This document shows, one piece after another, positions 1 to 8,600 of a stretch of DNA of 31,374 bases. Origin of the DNA: Clostridia bacterium (GTDB taxonomy: Bacteria; Bacillota_A; Clostridia; Oscillospirales; CAG-272); the NCBI GenBank assembly GCA_017462125.1, contig JAFTRQ010000169.1:1-31374 (forward strand). Direction: 5' to 3'. Position numbers and translations under genes: made by a program. The notes below the pieces were generated by a model. The model was not told the origin of the DNA. It did no database searches and saw only the letters and a program-made list of their open reading frames with translations. How positions within the stretch are numbered: position 1 is the first letter of the stretch; the number at the start of each line of letters is the position of its first letter.

Positions 1-1
1 A

Positions 2-295
2 GAAGCAGAAAGGCGTAAAAAGATTCGCTTAGAGCAAGAAGCGAAGAGAAGAACTCATTTTGAGAATTATTCGCAGGTTGTTGTTCGCCAAACCCAGCCA
101 TATCTTTCCCAACAGGAGTGCCCAGAAGCGGTAGTTGGAATGAAGTTACTACATGAGGATTACGGCGAGTTGACAATCATTGAGGTGGATAACCGGGTTG
201 ATAAAACAATTATACGCGTAGTTGATTCGAACGGGGAAACTTCGAGCAAAACATGGAATATTCTCTGGGCATACAACAAAATAAAAATTTTATAA
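2..295 (+). CDS. C-terminal fragment of an unrecognised protein (5'-truncated)
   Basis: An open frame enters from the left edge and runs 97 codons to TAA at 293-295, so the start lies outside the window. The first 20 or so residues are very rich in Lys, Arg and Glu (EAERRKKIRLEQEAKRR), like a charged helix or coiled-coil linker. The last 50 residues alternate hydrophobic and polar residues (GMKLLHEDYGELTIIEVD), as in a small beta-barrel. The G-x-x-x-x-H-x-x-Y/F-G pattern loosely resembles the tail domain of UvrD-type helicases or a Tudor/CarD-like fold, but this is only a resemblance. A strong terminator follows 28 bases after the stop, supporting a real gene end. No function is assigned. Confidence 0.6.
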   Translation, partial: EAERRKKIRLEQEAKRRTHFENYSQVVVRQTQPYLSQQECPEAVVGMKLLHEDYGELTIIEVDNRVDKTIIRVVDSNGETSSKTWNILWAYNKIKIL

Positions 296-322
296 TTATC
301 TTTTTCCTAAATCTCCCACCAC

Positions 323-354
323 AAAGCACACCGCACTCGCGGTGTGCTTTGTTT
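323..354 (+). terminator. Rho-independent terminator
   Basis: A perfect 12-bp stem, AAAGCACACCGC (323-334) pairing with GCGGTGTGCTTT (339-350), has a 4-base ACTC loop and is followed by GTTT. It ends the truncated gene upstream. Confidence 0.85.
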
Positions 355-362
355 ATGGTGAA

Positions 363-475
363 GAGAGAGGGTCGCTCGTACTCGATCACCAAAGCCGTTA
401 GGCTTTGTGTATGGGTTCTGAATCCCTCTCTCCATTGTCGCTTGCGAATTTGTGAATGGGTTCTGAACTCCTCTC
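363..475. repeat. Hairpin patch with a 45-bp-spaced imperfect direct repeat
   Basis: The 27 bases at 404-430 recur at 449-475 with three mismatches; the shared core is ATGGGTTCTGAA. The first copy is part of a larger fold: GAGAGAGGG (363-371) pairs with CCCTCTCTC (424-432), enclosing a perfect hairpin CAAAGCC-GTTA-GGCTTTG (390-407). The second copy ends just before the -35 box of the next gene. It could be a small RNA, a degenerate tRNA-like remnant, or a relic of a dispersed repeat. No coding role is seen. Confidence 0.5.
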
Positions 476-479
476 AATA

Positions 480-508
480 TTGACAAATCTGCCTATTTAT
501 GATATAAT
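480..508 (+). promoter_or_regulatory. Consensus sigma-A promoter for the membrane-protein gene
   Basis: TTGACA (480-485) and TATAAT (503-508) are both perfect and separated by 17 bases. The start codon at 589 lies about 75 bases after the expected transcription start, leaving a short leader. Confidence 0.85.
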
Positions 509-588
509 GAATCAGCGGCAGAAAAATCCGCAGTTGATGCCGCAAGGATATTCTTGTGGCTTTTCTTTTCAAGAAAGGAGCGTGACAA

Positions 589-1239
589 ATGAAAAAAATA
601 TTCCCCACTATGGACAGTCAGCCGATTAAAATCCTGATCTTTGCTCTTATTCCCTGTTGGATTCTGGCTTTTGTAATATTCCCTATGTTTATGCCCCTTC
701 TCGGGCTCGGGCTCTGGGAGCAATCGGAGAAAAGCGTATGGCTGGAGATCGGCTACCACATAGCCAACGGTATCATACTGTTTTCGCTGATGTCAAGCTA
801 TCTGAAGGAAGAATGGTTTATGGTATCGATCGATGCAGGCTATTATCTGAAGCACGCATTTCTGACCGTTGCCCTGATGATCGGAACGGAGCAGGTGCTT
901 TTGGGTATGCTGTATGTTTTTGGCATCGATATCACAAATATGGTAGAATGCCTGCCGGTGGTAGAAATGTCTGTCAGCCACACACCGCTTTATACGGTTG
1001 ATCTCCAGCCCATCTTCGGCACCATTGCCTTGTCGGTTTTCGCGCCCGTCAGCATCTGTACCTTGTTTTACTGCTTGGGATTCGCGCCGATATGCTGCAA
1101 AAAGCCTCTTCTTGCCTATTTGTGCATAGCCGTCATCACGCTGATCCCGCCTGTAATCGATATTATATGGCGAGGCGATGCAACCTTCGTGCTGAGCGGC
1201 TACCTTGTCAGCTTGCCCATTCATCTGTTGGCATGCTAG
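589..1239 (+). CDS. Polytopic membrane protein, truncated by an in-frame TAG
   Basis: This 216-residue, very hydrophobic protein has about five or six membrane spans (roughly residues 13-38, 55-75, 84-110, 135-160, 165-190 and 195-216). The start at 589 is preceded by AAGAAAGGAG at good spacing. It belongs to an uncharacterised family. The downstream in-frame sequence (SYQKTDNVWTPILS) resembles the last helix of CPBP-type membrane proteins, but a clear EExxxR metal-binding motif is not visible, so a protease function is not claimed. The frame is stopped by TAG at 1237-1239, and the same frame then continues for 31 sensible residues to TAA at 1333-1335. The gene therefore looks like a full-length one with a late nonsense mutation, probably TGG to TAG in an expected Ala-Cys-Trp-Ser context. 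Confidence 0.7.
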   Translation: MKKIFPTMDSQPIKILIFALIPCWILAFVIFPMFMPLLGLGLWEQSEKSVWLEIGYHIANGIILFSLMSSYLKEEWFMVSIDAGYYLKHAFLTVALMIGTEQVLLGMLYVFGIDITNMVECLPVVEMSVSHTPLYTVDLQPIFGTIALSVFAPVSICTLFYCLGFAPICCKKPLLAYLCIAVITLIPPVIDIIWRGDATFVLSGYLVSLPIHLLAC

Positions 1240-1335
1240 TCCTATCAAAAGACGGATAACGTGTGGACCCCCATACTATCCTTGGCGGTCACAAATTTGC
1301 TGCTGTCTGTCTTGCTCCCACTGATTCTGTGGTAA
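1240..1335 (+). pseudogene. In-frame C-terminal remainder behind the TAG of the membrane-protein gene
   Basis: The same frame continues after the stop for 31 codons (SYQKTDNVWTPILSLAV..., ending LLPLILW) and then meets TAA. It encodes a short polar loop followed by a hydrophobic helix, which is what a polytopic protein ending in a final span would have. There is no start codon or ribosome binding site of its own. A sequencing error would look the same as a real mutation. Confidence 0.5.
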
Positions 1336-1364
1336 TTTGCGTTTTGAAGAAAACAGTTTTTAAC

Positions 1365-1393
1365 AAGGGCTACCGCCACGGTAGCCCTTATTT
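1365..1393. terminator. Bidirectional terminator between convergent genes
   Basis: A perfect 11-bp stem, AAGGGCTACCG (1365-1375) with CGGTAGCCCTT (1379-1389), is followed by ATTTA. It lies just beyond the full-length membrane-protein frame (TAA at 1333) and a few bases from the stop of the leftward AraC gene, so it can serve both. Confidence 0.8.
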
Positions 1394-1396
1394 ATA

Positions 1397-2269
1397 TCAC
1401 AACAGCTCCCTCCAAGCCGCCTCCTGCTGCTTTCTGTACAGCGACGGAGATTGACCGTATCGCTTTTTGAACAGCTCGGAAAAATAAAATTGCGAGGAAA
1501 ACCCAAGCCTGTCCGCGATTTCTCCTACAGAAAGATCGCTTTCACAGAGCAATTTCGCAGCGTTTGAAAGCTTCAGATCGATATAGTAGCTGTTGACGCC
1601 GCCACCGCTTTCCTTCTGAAAGGCTTTTTTCAACGTAGACACGCTGACTCCTACCTCACCCGCCAGCTGTGAAAGCGTAATTTGCCGGCCAAGGTGCGCT
1701 TTCATATATTCCACGGCAATAGCAAAGGCTGCATTTCTCCGCTCTGCGCGCTTTTGATTCAAGGACAAGCAGAGTCTTGTCAGCACCGCTTCAAGCTCAC
1801 TTTTGATCCGCATCAGCTCCAGCTCGTCCGCGCGGCAGAACATTCCCACCGTGTCGTCTCCTCTTGTCGGCAGATTATAAAAGCACTTTCCTCCAAAGCG
1901 GAACAGCGAACGGATCCGCTCGGCAATCCCCGCATCGGGAACAAACACTCTCCCTACAAGAGATTGCATCTGCACGCTGTCGCACGCAAAGGTCGCGAAA
2001 GAAACCTCCCAGCTTTTCTCCTCGGTATTATCAATAGAATGCGGCACCGAAGCAGGATAAAAGATCAACTCCCCCGCCCTGACCCGATACTGTTCCTCAC
2101 CGATCTGAAAGGTCACGTCGCCCTTCACCGTGTATATCATCGCCCAAAACGGGTAGGTCTCCCGTCGGTTTTTTACCAAGGTTGCGCAATCAAAGCAGGT
2201 GGTAAAAAAAGACATGATCCTGCTTACCCTGATGCCCTCGGGTAGCTCGGTGGTTCTGTAATTCGGCAT
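1397..2269 (-). CDS. AraC-family transcriptional regulator with N-terminal cupin
   Basis: A 290-residue regulator. Residues about 40-80 form a cupin-type ligand pocket (FWAMIYTVKGDVTFQIGEEQ, then ELIFYPASVPHSID). The last 100 residues carry the two helix-turn-helix motifs of the AraC family (ITLSQLAGEVGVSVSTLKKAF and LSVGEIADRLGFSSQFYFSELF, ending KKRYGQSPSLYR). The start at 2269 is preferred over an ATG at 2281, because GGAGG sits 5 bases before the later ATG and would be overlapped by the earlier one. It is transcribed away from an SGNH esterase gene across a 140-base gap, the usual layout for a sugar-responsive activator controlling its neighbour. The effector is unknown; a plant or host glycan sugar is inferred from context. 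Confidence 0.92.
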   Translation of the reverse strand: MPNYRTTELPEGIRVSRIMSFFTTCFDCATLVKNRRETYPFWAMIYTVKGDVTFQIGEEQYRVRAGELIFYPASVPHSIDNTEEKSWEVSFATFACDSVQMQSLVGRVFVPDAGIAERIRSLFRFGGKCFYNLPTRGDDTVGMFCRADELELMRIKSELEAVLTRLCLSLNQKRAERRNAAFAIAVEYMKAHLGRQITLSQLAGEVGVSVSTLKKAFQKESGGGVNSYYIDLKLSNAAKLLCESDLSVGEIADRLGFSSQFYFSELFKKRYGQSPSLYRKQQEAAWRELL

Positions 2270-2293
2270 ATGCGCCTCCAAAATATCTTTTTG

Positions 2294-2346
2294 TGTATAA
2301 TTTCTATCCGATTAAGTATTGAATTCAACCAAATAACTGATATAAT
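2294..2346. promoter_or_regulatory. Divergent promoter region sharing a TTGAATTCAA palindrome
   Basis: Rightward, TTGAAT (2319-2324) and TATAAT (2341-2346) are 16 bases apart and face the esterase gene. Leftward, a weaker TTCAAT (2323-2318) and TATACA (2299-2294), 18 apart, face the AraC gene. Both -35 boxes lie in the 10-bp palindrome TTGAATTCAA (2319-2328), so one bound protein could affect both directions. Confidence 0.6.
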
Positions 2347-2409
2347 ATAAGTATAGCACAAGTATCCCTGTATGTCAACCATTCCTTTTACAGATTCAGG
2401 AGGCGCAAT

Positions 2410-3090
2410 ATGATTATTAACGACGGAAAACAGTGGCAAGGCAAAAAATGGTACTGCTACGGCACGTCCATGACCGATAACAGCGGTCAGGATTCGACCT
2501 TTATCACAGGACAATACTCCAAATTCCTTGCAGAATACGCAGGACTTGAGGAGCACAACTTCGGCAAGGGCGGAAGCGGCATCGTGCCCGCCATCCACGG
2601 AACAATCGACAGCATCAAAACCCGATGCATGCGACTTGACGATGGCAAGGCTGAGGCAGATCTGATCACGCTCGAAATCATTCCCAACGATATGAAAGCA
2701 GATCTCGGCGACGTTTACGACACAGGCGACGACAGCTTCTGCGGCAATCTGAATCAGATTTTGCAATATCTGCTCGAAAACACAAGAGCGACGGTTGTTG
2801 TTCTGATCCCCACCCGTACACGCCACGAGGTTGGTAACAAGAACAATCCCTACTCTCCGAAATCCGACTATATGAAGCATCGCATTGCACGCGAGAAGGC
2901 GGTGGAGGAGATCTGTTATATCCACGGTGTTCCCTGCTTTAACGCGTCCAAGGAAGCCAATCTTGGCTTCTACCGCGTAACCGGAAACGACGACTTTCTC
3001 CTCGATCAGGCTCACAATACCGAAGAGGGCGGCAGAATATTGGCGCAGTATTATTGGGGCAAACTGAAAAACTTGTATCCTTTAAAATAA
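2410..3090 (+). CDS. SGNH/GDSL-family hydrolase, probable carbohydrate esterase
   Basis: A 226-residue protein with the SGNH blocks in order. The catalytic serine is in GTSMTD (Ser20; usually GDSxT, so the Asp is replaced by Thr). A Gly block follows in NFGKGGSG. The Asn block is EIIPND (Asn93), and DQAHNTEEGG (Asp199, His202) completes the triad. There is no signal peptide, so it should act in the cytoplasm. The likely reaction is removal of acetyl or similar acyl groups from sugars, as in the related rhamnogalacturonan and xylan acetylesterases; the exact substrate cannot be read from the sequence. AGGAGG lies 7 bases before the ATG. It is divergent from the AraC gene and upstream of an oxidoreductase gene. 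Confidence 0.82.
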   Translation: MIINDGKQWQGKKWYCYGTSMTDNSGQDSTFITGQYSKFLAEYAGLEEHNFGKGGSGIVPAIHGTIDSIKTRCMRLDDGKAEADLITLEIIPNDMKADLGDVYDTGDDSFCGNLNQILQYLLENTRATVVVLIPTRTRHEVGNKNNPYSPKSDYMKHRIAREKAVEEICYIHGVPCFNASKEANLGFYRVTGNDDFLLDQAHNTEEGGRILAQYYWGKLKNLYPLK

Positions 3091-3093
3091 TTC

Positions 3094-3300
3094 TTCAAAT
3101 TTTGATTTGTCGGTGGAATACGTGCCTCCGGCGGCTTAGAAACTTTTTGAAAAAAGTTTCTAAGAACTTCAAAAACTTTCAAAAAATAGTTATTGTGTAG
3201 CCATTTTATCCTTTTCAACCACGAATTTTGAAAAAATTCGTGGTTCATAGAAAGTTTTTTACCCAGCTTGCGCGTAAGCGCAATGCTAACCGGAGGCACG
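3094..3300. repeat. Palindromic hairpin-mosaic element, short copy
   Basis: The element begins with a 23-base motif (3094-3116, starting TTCAAATTTTGATTTGT) that recurs at 11178-11200 with one mismatch. Inner inverted ends are CGTGCCTCCGG (3121-3131) and CCGGAGGCACG (3290-3300). Between them lie three hairpins: a perfect 14-bp stem at 3135-3164, a 13-bp stem at 3217-3245, and TTGCGC-GTAA-GCGCAA at 3268-3283. Beyond the right end the sequence weakly mirrors the left motif. It fills the 267-base gap between the esterase and the oxidoreductase; no gene is seen in it. It resembles a MITE-like or REP-like dispersed element. The first hairpin may also terminate or stabilise the esterase transcript. 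Confidence 0.65.
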
Positions 3301-3357
3301 CGTCTCTCCACTATTAATCGCAATTAATCAATCCAACACATATGAAAGGAAATAACA

Positions 3358-4470
3358 ATGGAAAACCAAAAAGAACTTCGACTCGGTGTCATCGGTTGCG
3401 GCAGAATGACGCTCGGCGCGCACCTTCAGGCATTCAAAAAACTGGAAAATTGCAAGATCACCTGCTTCTGCGACGTTGACATTGAAGCCGCAAAGAAGGC
3501 GCAGAAGGAGCACGGCGCTGAATATGTTTTTGAAAACTATGAGGATATGCTCCCCTACGTGGACGCGGTGTTCGTAGTCGTTCCCCACGCATTCCACTAC
3601 CCCATCGGCAAATTTTTCCTTGAGAACGGCAAGCACGTGCTTATGGAAAAGCCTCTTGCTAACACGAATGAGGAATGCCTTGAGCTTATTGAGCTCTCCG
3701 AGAAAAACAACCTCAAGCTGATGGTAGCTTACCCTGTTCCTTATTGGAGAGGACTTCTTACTCTCAAGGAGGAGCTTGACTCGGGCAAGTACGGTAAGAT
3801 CATTCAGATGTCGATCTGGACCGAGCAGTACACCGAGCAGGACGGAAGCGTCAAGCGTCTCGGCGGCGGTCAGCTCTTCAGCCACGGCTGTCACTACATC
3901 GACATTATGCTCCGTTTCCTTGGTCAGCCCGTCAGCGGATTCCATATGGGAACAAACACCGGCACTCCCTGGATGGAAAAGGAAGGAACGAGCAACGTTG
4001 TCATCAAATTTGCCAACGGAGCTATGGGCTACCACTTCGGCACCTGGGGCGCTCGCGGATCCTCTCACGTTTACAATTTCCAAGTACACACCGAGCACGG
4101 ATTCTTCGAGTACAAGCACTACGACAGCATTATGACCTTCATTCACAATATGGGTCCCGACGTGGGAACCGGCAAATATCCCCGCGATATCACATGGAAT
4201 TTCAACGATAAGACCAAGCAGACGCAGTACGAGATCAATCATTTCATCGACTGTGTTCTCAACGACAAGCAGCCCTTGACCGATCCCCGAAGCGCGCTTG
4301 AAAGTAACCGTCTTATTTGGAAGCTCTATGAGGCAGAGGAAAAGGGCGTTATCGCCGACCTCACCGACATCAAGGCAAAGACCGAATATCTTGAGGTCCT
4401 GAAAAAAGGCAACTCCGAAAATCAGTCCAAGATCCTCGTTGACAGCATCTATCCCGGCGAAGTACACTGA
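3358..4470 (+). CDS. Gfo/Idh/MocA-family NAD(P)-dependent oxidoreductase
   Basis: A 370-residue protein with an N-terminal Rossmann fold (LGVIGCGRM, residues 9-17, with the dinucleotide-binding glycines). The hallmark EKP motif is in HVLMEKPLA (Glu97-Lys98-Pro99), and the C-terminal alpha/beta domain has the catalytic-site histidine in GCHYID (His179). The family oxidises or reduces hydroxyl groups of sugars, inositols or sugar-amines using bound NAD(P); the substrate cannot be predicted. AAAGGAAATAAC precedes the ATG. No consensus promoter is seen directly upstream, so it probably shares a transcript with the esterase across the palindromic element. Lysine is often AAG, suggesting good expression. 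A strong terminator follows. Confidence 0.92.
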   Translation: MENQKELRLGVIGCGRMTLGAHLQAFKKLENCKITCFCDVDIEAAKKAQKEHGAEYVFENYEDMLPYVDAVFVVVPHAFHYPIGKFFLENGKHVLMEKPLANTNEECLELIELSEKNNLKLMVAYPVPYWRGLLTLKEELDSGKYGKIIQMSIWTEQYTEQDGSVKRLGGGQLFSHGCHYIDIMLRFLGQPVSGFHMGTNTGTPWMEKEGTSNVVIKFANGAMGYHFGTWGARGSSHVYNFQVHTEHGFFEYKHYDSIMTFIHNMGPDVGTGKYPRDITWNFNDKTKQTQYEINHFIDCVLNDKQPLTDPRSALESNRLIWKLYEAEEKGVIADLTDIKAKTEYLEVLKKGNSENQSKILVDSIYPGEVH

Positions 4471-4477
4471 TGACCCC

Positions 4478-4531
4478 TCGAATAGACAAAGCTCCCGTCA
4501 GAAAAATCTGACGGGAGCTTTGTCTATTCGA
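4478..4531. terminator. Very long bidirectional terminator hairpin
   Basis: A perfect 25-bp inverted repeat (4478-4502 with 4507-4531) has an AAAA loop; its core is CTCCCGTCAGA/TCTGACGGGAG. It separates the convergent oxidoreductase and acetyltransferase genes and leaves no room for other features. Confidence 0.85.
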
Positions 4532-4546
4532 CTTGAAATCAAACAT

Positions 4547-5650
4547 TTAAAAATGCTCAAATACACCGCAAGGCTTTTTGGTAAAGGCGCGGAAGAAGTC
4601 CTCTGCCTCTCCGTCTATCCGCACTCCTTCCATATATTTCGCGGTATCAACGCTTGCTCCGTCATATCCGTACACAAGTCTGATAAACGCAGTTTCCGAA
4701 AGGGTCAGATCGGCAGATCCTCCGACTTGGCTGACACGGCAATCCCCGCCGCCAAACTCTACCTTATATGTCCCTGCCACCGTGCTCATATGATCCTCGA
4801 CCTTGACGGTAAACACACCCTCGCGCGTCGGGTAATCATTGGCAAGCAAAAGCTTTTCGGTATTCAACGCTCTTGCCATCACGTCGGGCACAAGCGTATA
4901 TGAGGTATGCGTGTAATGTCGCAGAAGGAGCTCCACCTCGGGGCACATAGCGACGTTGGAAAACTCGATCTCATCAAATTCGCCTTCAAACATACGCAGG
5001 AAGGAAAATATCTCACGAAGCGCCTCGGGCGAGGTATAAGCCAGCTCATGTACCGTCAGCAAGCCGTTTCCCATATGATTCACGATAAATTGATTGCTTG
5101 CGGAATAGACGATATACGCCACCGGCTCTCCGTTTTGATAGCAAACGTACGTATGCTTGCCCGAGGAGGTATAATGACGGGCGTCAACTCTTGGCAAAAG
5201 CAGGTTTCTACCCTGTGAAAAGCGGCTGTATACCGTAATCAGATCACGGAGGCAACTTTCGTCATAGGGTACAAAATTACACACCCTCGGAACGAAATCG
5301 ATACATCTCGTGGGACAACGCACGATCATATGGTCCGAGACCTTTTCGTAGCCGAATTTTCTGTAATAAGCAAAGGAGAAGGGGTGCAACAGCGAAACAG
5401 CCGCACCTTCCTCTGCCGCCATACGGTGCATCACGTCAAACATCCGTCTGACGTTCCCGCCTCTCCGATAGTGGACGGGAGTTCCTATCCCGCCCGCCAG
5501 AAGCGTCTTAATGCTTCCCTTTCCAAAGCAGGTCTCCATCAGCTGAAATACACCCGAGGAAAGCGTTGTTCCTCCCTCACCCTTCGCCTCCACGCGAAGG
5601 ATGGAGGCATCCTCCCTGTCCTTGCGCTCGGTTACCACAATATCTGTCAA
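4547..5650 (-). CDS. Eis-like GNAT N-acetyltransferase
   Basis: A 367-residue protein of the Eis/GNAT type. The acetyl-CoA-binding segment is GGIGTPVHYRRGGNVRRMF, and it is followed by the signature LHPFSFAYYRKFGYE. The middle is a second, degenerate GNAT fold. The C-terminal 100 residues resemble the SCP2-like domain of this family (DLTLSETAFIRLVYGYD). Family members acetylate amines on small molecules or aminoglycosides; the substrate here is unknown. Translation starts at TTG (5650), chosen because AGGAGG lies 8 bases upstream and no good ATG is nearby. The first acetyltransferase strands look shorter than usual. It follows the GH106-like gene by 40 bases on the same strand, so the two should be co-transcribed. 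Confidence 0.82.
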   Translation of the reverse strand: MTDIVVTERKDREDASILRVEAKGEGGTTLSSGVFQLMETCFGKGSIKTLLAGGIGTPVHYRRGGNVRRMFDVMHRMAAEEGAAVSLLHPFSFAYYRKFGYEKVSDHMIVRCPTRCIDFVPRVCNFVPYDESCLRDLITVYSRFSQGRNLLLPRVDARHYTSSGKHTYVCYQNGEPVAYIVYSASNQFIVNHMGNGLLTVHELAYTSPEALREIFSFLRMFEGEFDEIEFSNVAMCPEVELLLRHYTHTSYTLVPDVMARALNTEKLLLANDYPTREGVFTVKVEDHMSTVAGTYKVEFGGGDCRVSQVGGSADLTLSETAFIRLVYGYDGASVDTAKYMEGVRIDGEAEDFFRAFTKKPCGVFEHF

Positions 5651-5690
5651 TTGTATATCCTCCTAACCGAAAACTGAATAGCAGTAAAAT

Positions 5691-8600
5691 TTATCTCTTA
5701 AACACAAGCACCTTGGGGCTCGTCATAATTCCCGTAGGATGCAGCTGATAGTTGTATGCAAAGGCATCGTCACGGGAGAACCAGAGCGAGGGATGCGTCT
5801 GGTCGGTATTCGTGTTGGTATTATGTAGCGCGGCAAAGCAGTTATATCTGTTGCCGTACAAGGTGAATTCCGCCACGTGATGACCCTTTTTCACACCTAC
5901 GGCATTGAGATTGTAGGGCGACCAAACGATCTTGCCGACGTCTTCTCCGTCCAGCTTGACCGAAATCAGCGCGCCGCGGTAATAATTTGCATGGAACTGC
6001 ACCGTACTGTCATCCTCATCCACGTCGAATTCGCAAACGTAGGTAATATTGCCCGTGTAGAACGGCAAGCCCTGCGCTGTGATCGAGCCAAAGCCGATTC
6101 TTTCCGTCGGTGCGATAATTGTCTTATCGCATCCCTCAAGACGGACGTTGAAATCGCCAAGGAGATAGTAAGCCTCGGTGTAGCTTCGGGGAGACAGCGG
6201 CAGAGTGACGGTGAGAACGTGTGCACCCACACCAATGTGTGGCAGCTTTACGGTCTGTATCGATTCATCGGTGAAATATCCGTCGGGAGTCATATCGACG
6301 GGAATGCCGTCAAAGGTTACCTTGCTGATATCGGCATCCTCAAGAGCAAGATGTGCTCCGTCCACCTCGGCCTCACTGTTGAAGGTGAATTTGAGGGTGG
6401 TGGTATGAGGCTCAAACTCCTCGTCTGAAAGCGTCCAGGGCTGCTTGCCGCTCTTGGGCGGTATCTTTGCCAATTCCCTGACCTTCGCGTCGATCCGACG
6501 GATCTCTTCAAGAGGCATAAACTCGGGATTATCATCCCAAGTAAACTCGGCAAGGTCAAGCAGCATAACGTTGGGTTCCTCAAGCTTATAAGGCACCGCA
6601 CCCTTGTAATCGTAGCTCTTTACAAGTCTGTAAGGAGGCAGGGCGGAGGCTGTCGCCTCACGCGGCTTTCTCTTTCCTTTATCGAGGGCGAACAGGAAGG
6701 AATCGTGCGCGTAGGCGGGCAGAGAGAAGCAGGTAAATCCGTCGTCATAGCGGCAAGCAACCTCACTGATTGCGCCATTCACCGTATTATACAGCTTAGG
6801 ATCGAAATATCCGCGCACCTTGAAATGCAGATTTTTTGCGTGAGTGTAGTCGGTGACCTTCTGATAGATCGCGTTGGCAACGAAGAGCCACCTTCTCTGC
6901 CCGTCGTCGCGCATCTGATAGATATAGTTGGGAGCAAGCGAGTGGTCGGAAAGCCTGATTTCAAGCTCTCTTTCCTCCCGCAAGGCATCAAGAAGCGGAA
7001 GCTTTTCAAAGGGCAGCTTTTCGCTCTCCTCGTAAAGCTCGCGAAGCTCGTCAGATTCAACCACGTCGATGTACCTGGGCGGCTCACCCACGAAGATAAG
7101 TCTGCCGCCCAGTGCCTTGAAGTCACGAAGGCGCTCAAAAGTGGTGCGGCGCATAGTGACCATGGGGGGTACGATCACCGTATCGTAGCTCATCTTTCCT
7201 ACCTTCAAGGGGTTTGAAGGAGCCTTGGTCTGCTCGGGGAAAAGCGCCTCGCTGATATAGTCGAAGTCGATCTGTCCGTAGAGCATCCACTTGATGAACT
7301 GCTCGAAATACTCACCGTATCTCTCGCGAATATCCCAAGAGGTCTCGCCGGTGCCCCAATAGAGCCAATAGCTCTCGATGGGGTGGATCACCGCCACCGA
7401 GCAACGGGGCTTTCCACGTGTCAGAGCGGTATGTATGCGCGCGTAGTGGTCCTCTATGTAATTATACTGCTTGTACCAAGGCGACTGATAATTTATCGAC
7501 GCGGGATAGTCGCGCTTAGCGTTTCCCTTCATCGAAACCCAGGACAAGTGAGGTACGCGGACGGTCACGCCGAGAGCGGCCTGCCAGTCGCCCTGGAATT
7601 TATGGTCGCGGAAGTCAAAATCCCAGTTGGTGATGCCGTACATCTCGGAAATTATGGCTTCCTTGCCGTACTGTCTCGTCACCGACTGCGCCTGCTTCGC
7701 CGTGGTCAATTCTATCTTGTTTCGGAGCAGGTCAATGCCCACGTAACCGAAATGCTTGTAATTTCTCATAACCTCGCCAACGGTCCAGGTCTGCATATAA
7801 AGTGTGTCCTCGCCCATAAGGTGACCTGTCAGCTTGATGCCGTTTTTCTCGCACCAACGGCCGCAGAGCGCCATAAAAGCGTCACTCATTCGCTGGCAGA
7901 CGTGGTCGTGATAGCGGTAACGCGCTAAGGAGGGCTTGTTGCCGGGAAGATCCCAGAAGATCTCGGGAATAGTGGCGATAACGTCCTCACCGTATACCTT
8001 TTTGTAGCTCTTTGGCAGATCAAAGGTCCAGGGAGCTGTAAGCACACGCTTCGCGTCGTGCGAGATCAGAGTGTTGACAAAAGTATGCTGAGGCTCGTCG
8101 GTAAACATAGCGGGGACAGCCTTGTCAAACTCGTCTCCCACCCACTTTTTATAGGTCTCGTGGGTGATCTCAATAAATTTTTCGGTCGCCTTCTTCGAAA
8201 GCGTGTCCACGTAGGTGTAGCCGTTGAACCAATCGGTGCAAGGCTCGCATCGACAAAAAACGTGACGCTTGATGCCCTTCGCGCGGCTCTTTCTTCCGAT
8301 CTTTTTGTAGCTTACAAGATAGCCGTTTTTGTCAAAGCTCAGATCGAAGGTGGCAAGATAGTAGGGCTTGCCCTGCTCGTAGGCTTCCTTAGGAGAGAGC
8401 TCGTCGGATAGATCGAGATGATTCTCAGCATCGGGCGCGCCCTCGTCATATTCAGCCCTCTGTCGCACCATTTCGGGCGGCACGATAACGATCTGTCTCT
8501 GTCTGAATTTCGGCTCACGGGTCACCAGCCCCCCTGCAAAGCCCGAGGGCCATTTATCCTCGTCATAGAGCCAAGCCAGCATATCCTCCGCCTTCGCCTT

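Noticed and set aside
363..432. tRNA gene
   Set aside because: The outer stem and size are suggestive, but a proper T-loop (TTCRA), D-arm and 7-base anticodon loop are missing.
1237..1239. Genome-wide TAG recoding
   Set aside because: TAG ends the GH95 gene at 24916-24918 with no sensible continuation, so TAG works as a normal stop.
3328..4467. Long antisense frame across the Gfo/Idh/MocA gene
   Set aside because: The plus strand has clear family motifs (GCG, EKP, GCHYID); the antisense frame has none and is explained by codon bias.
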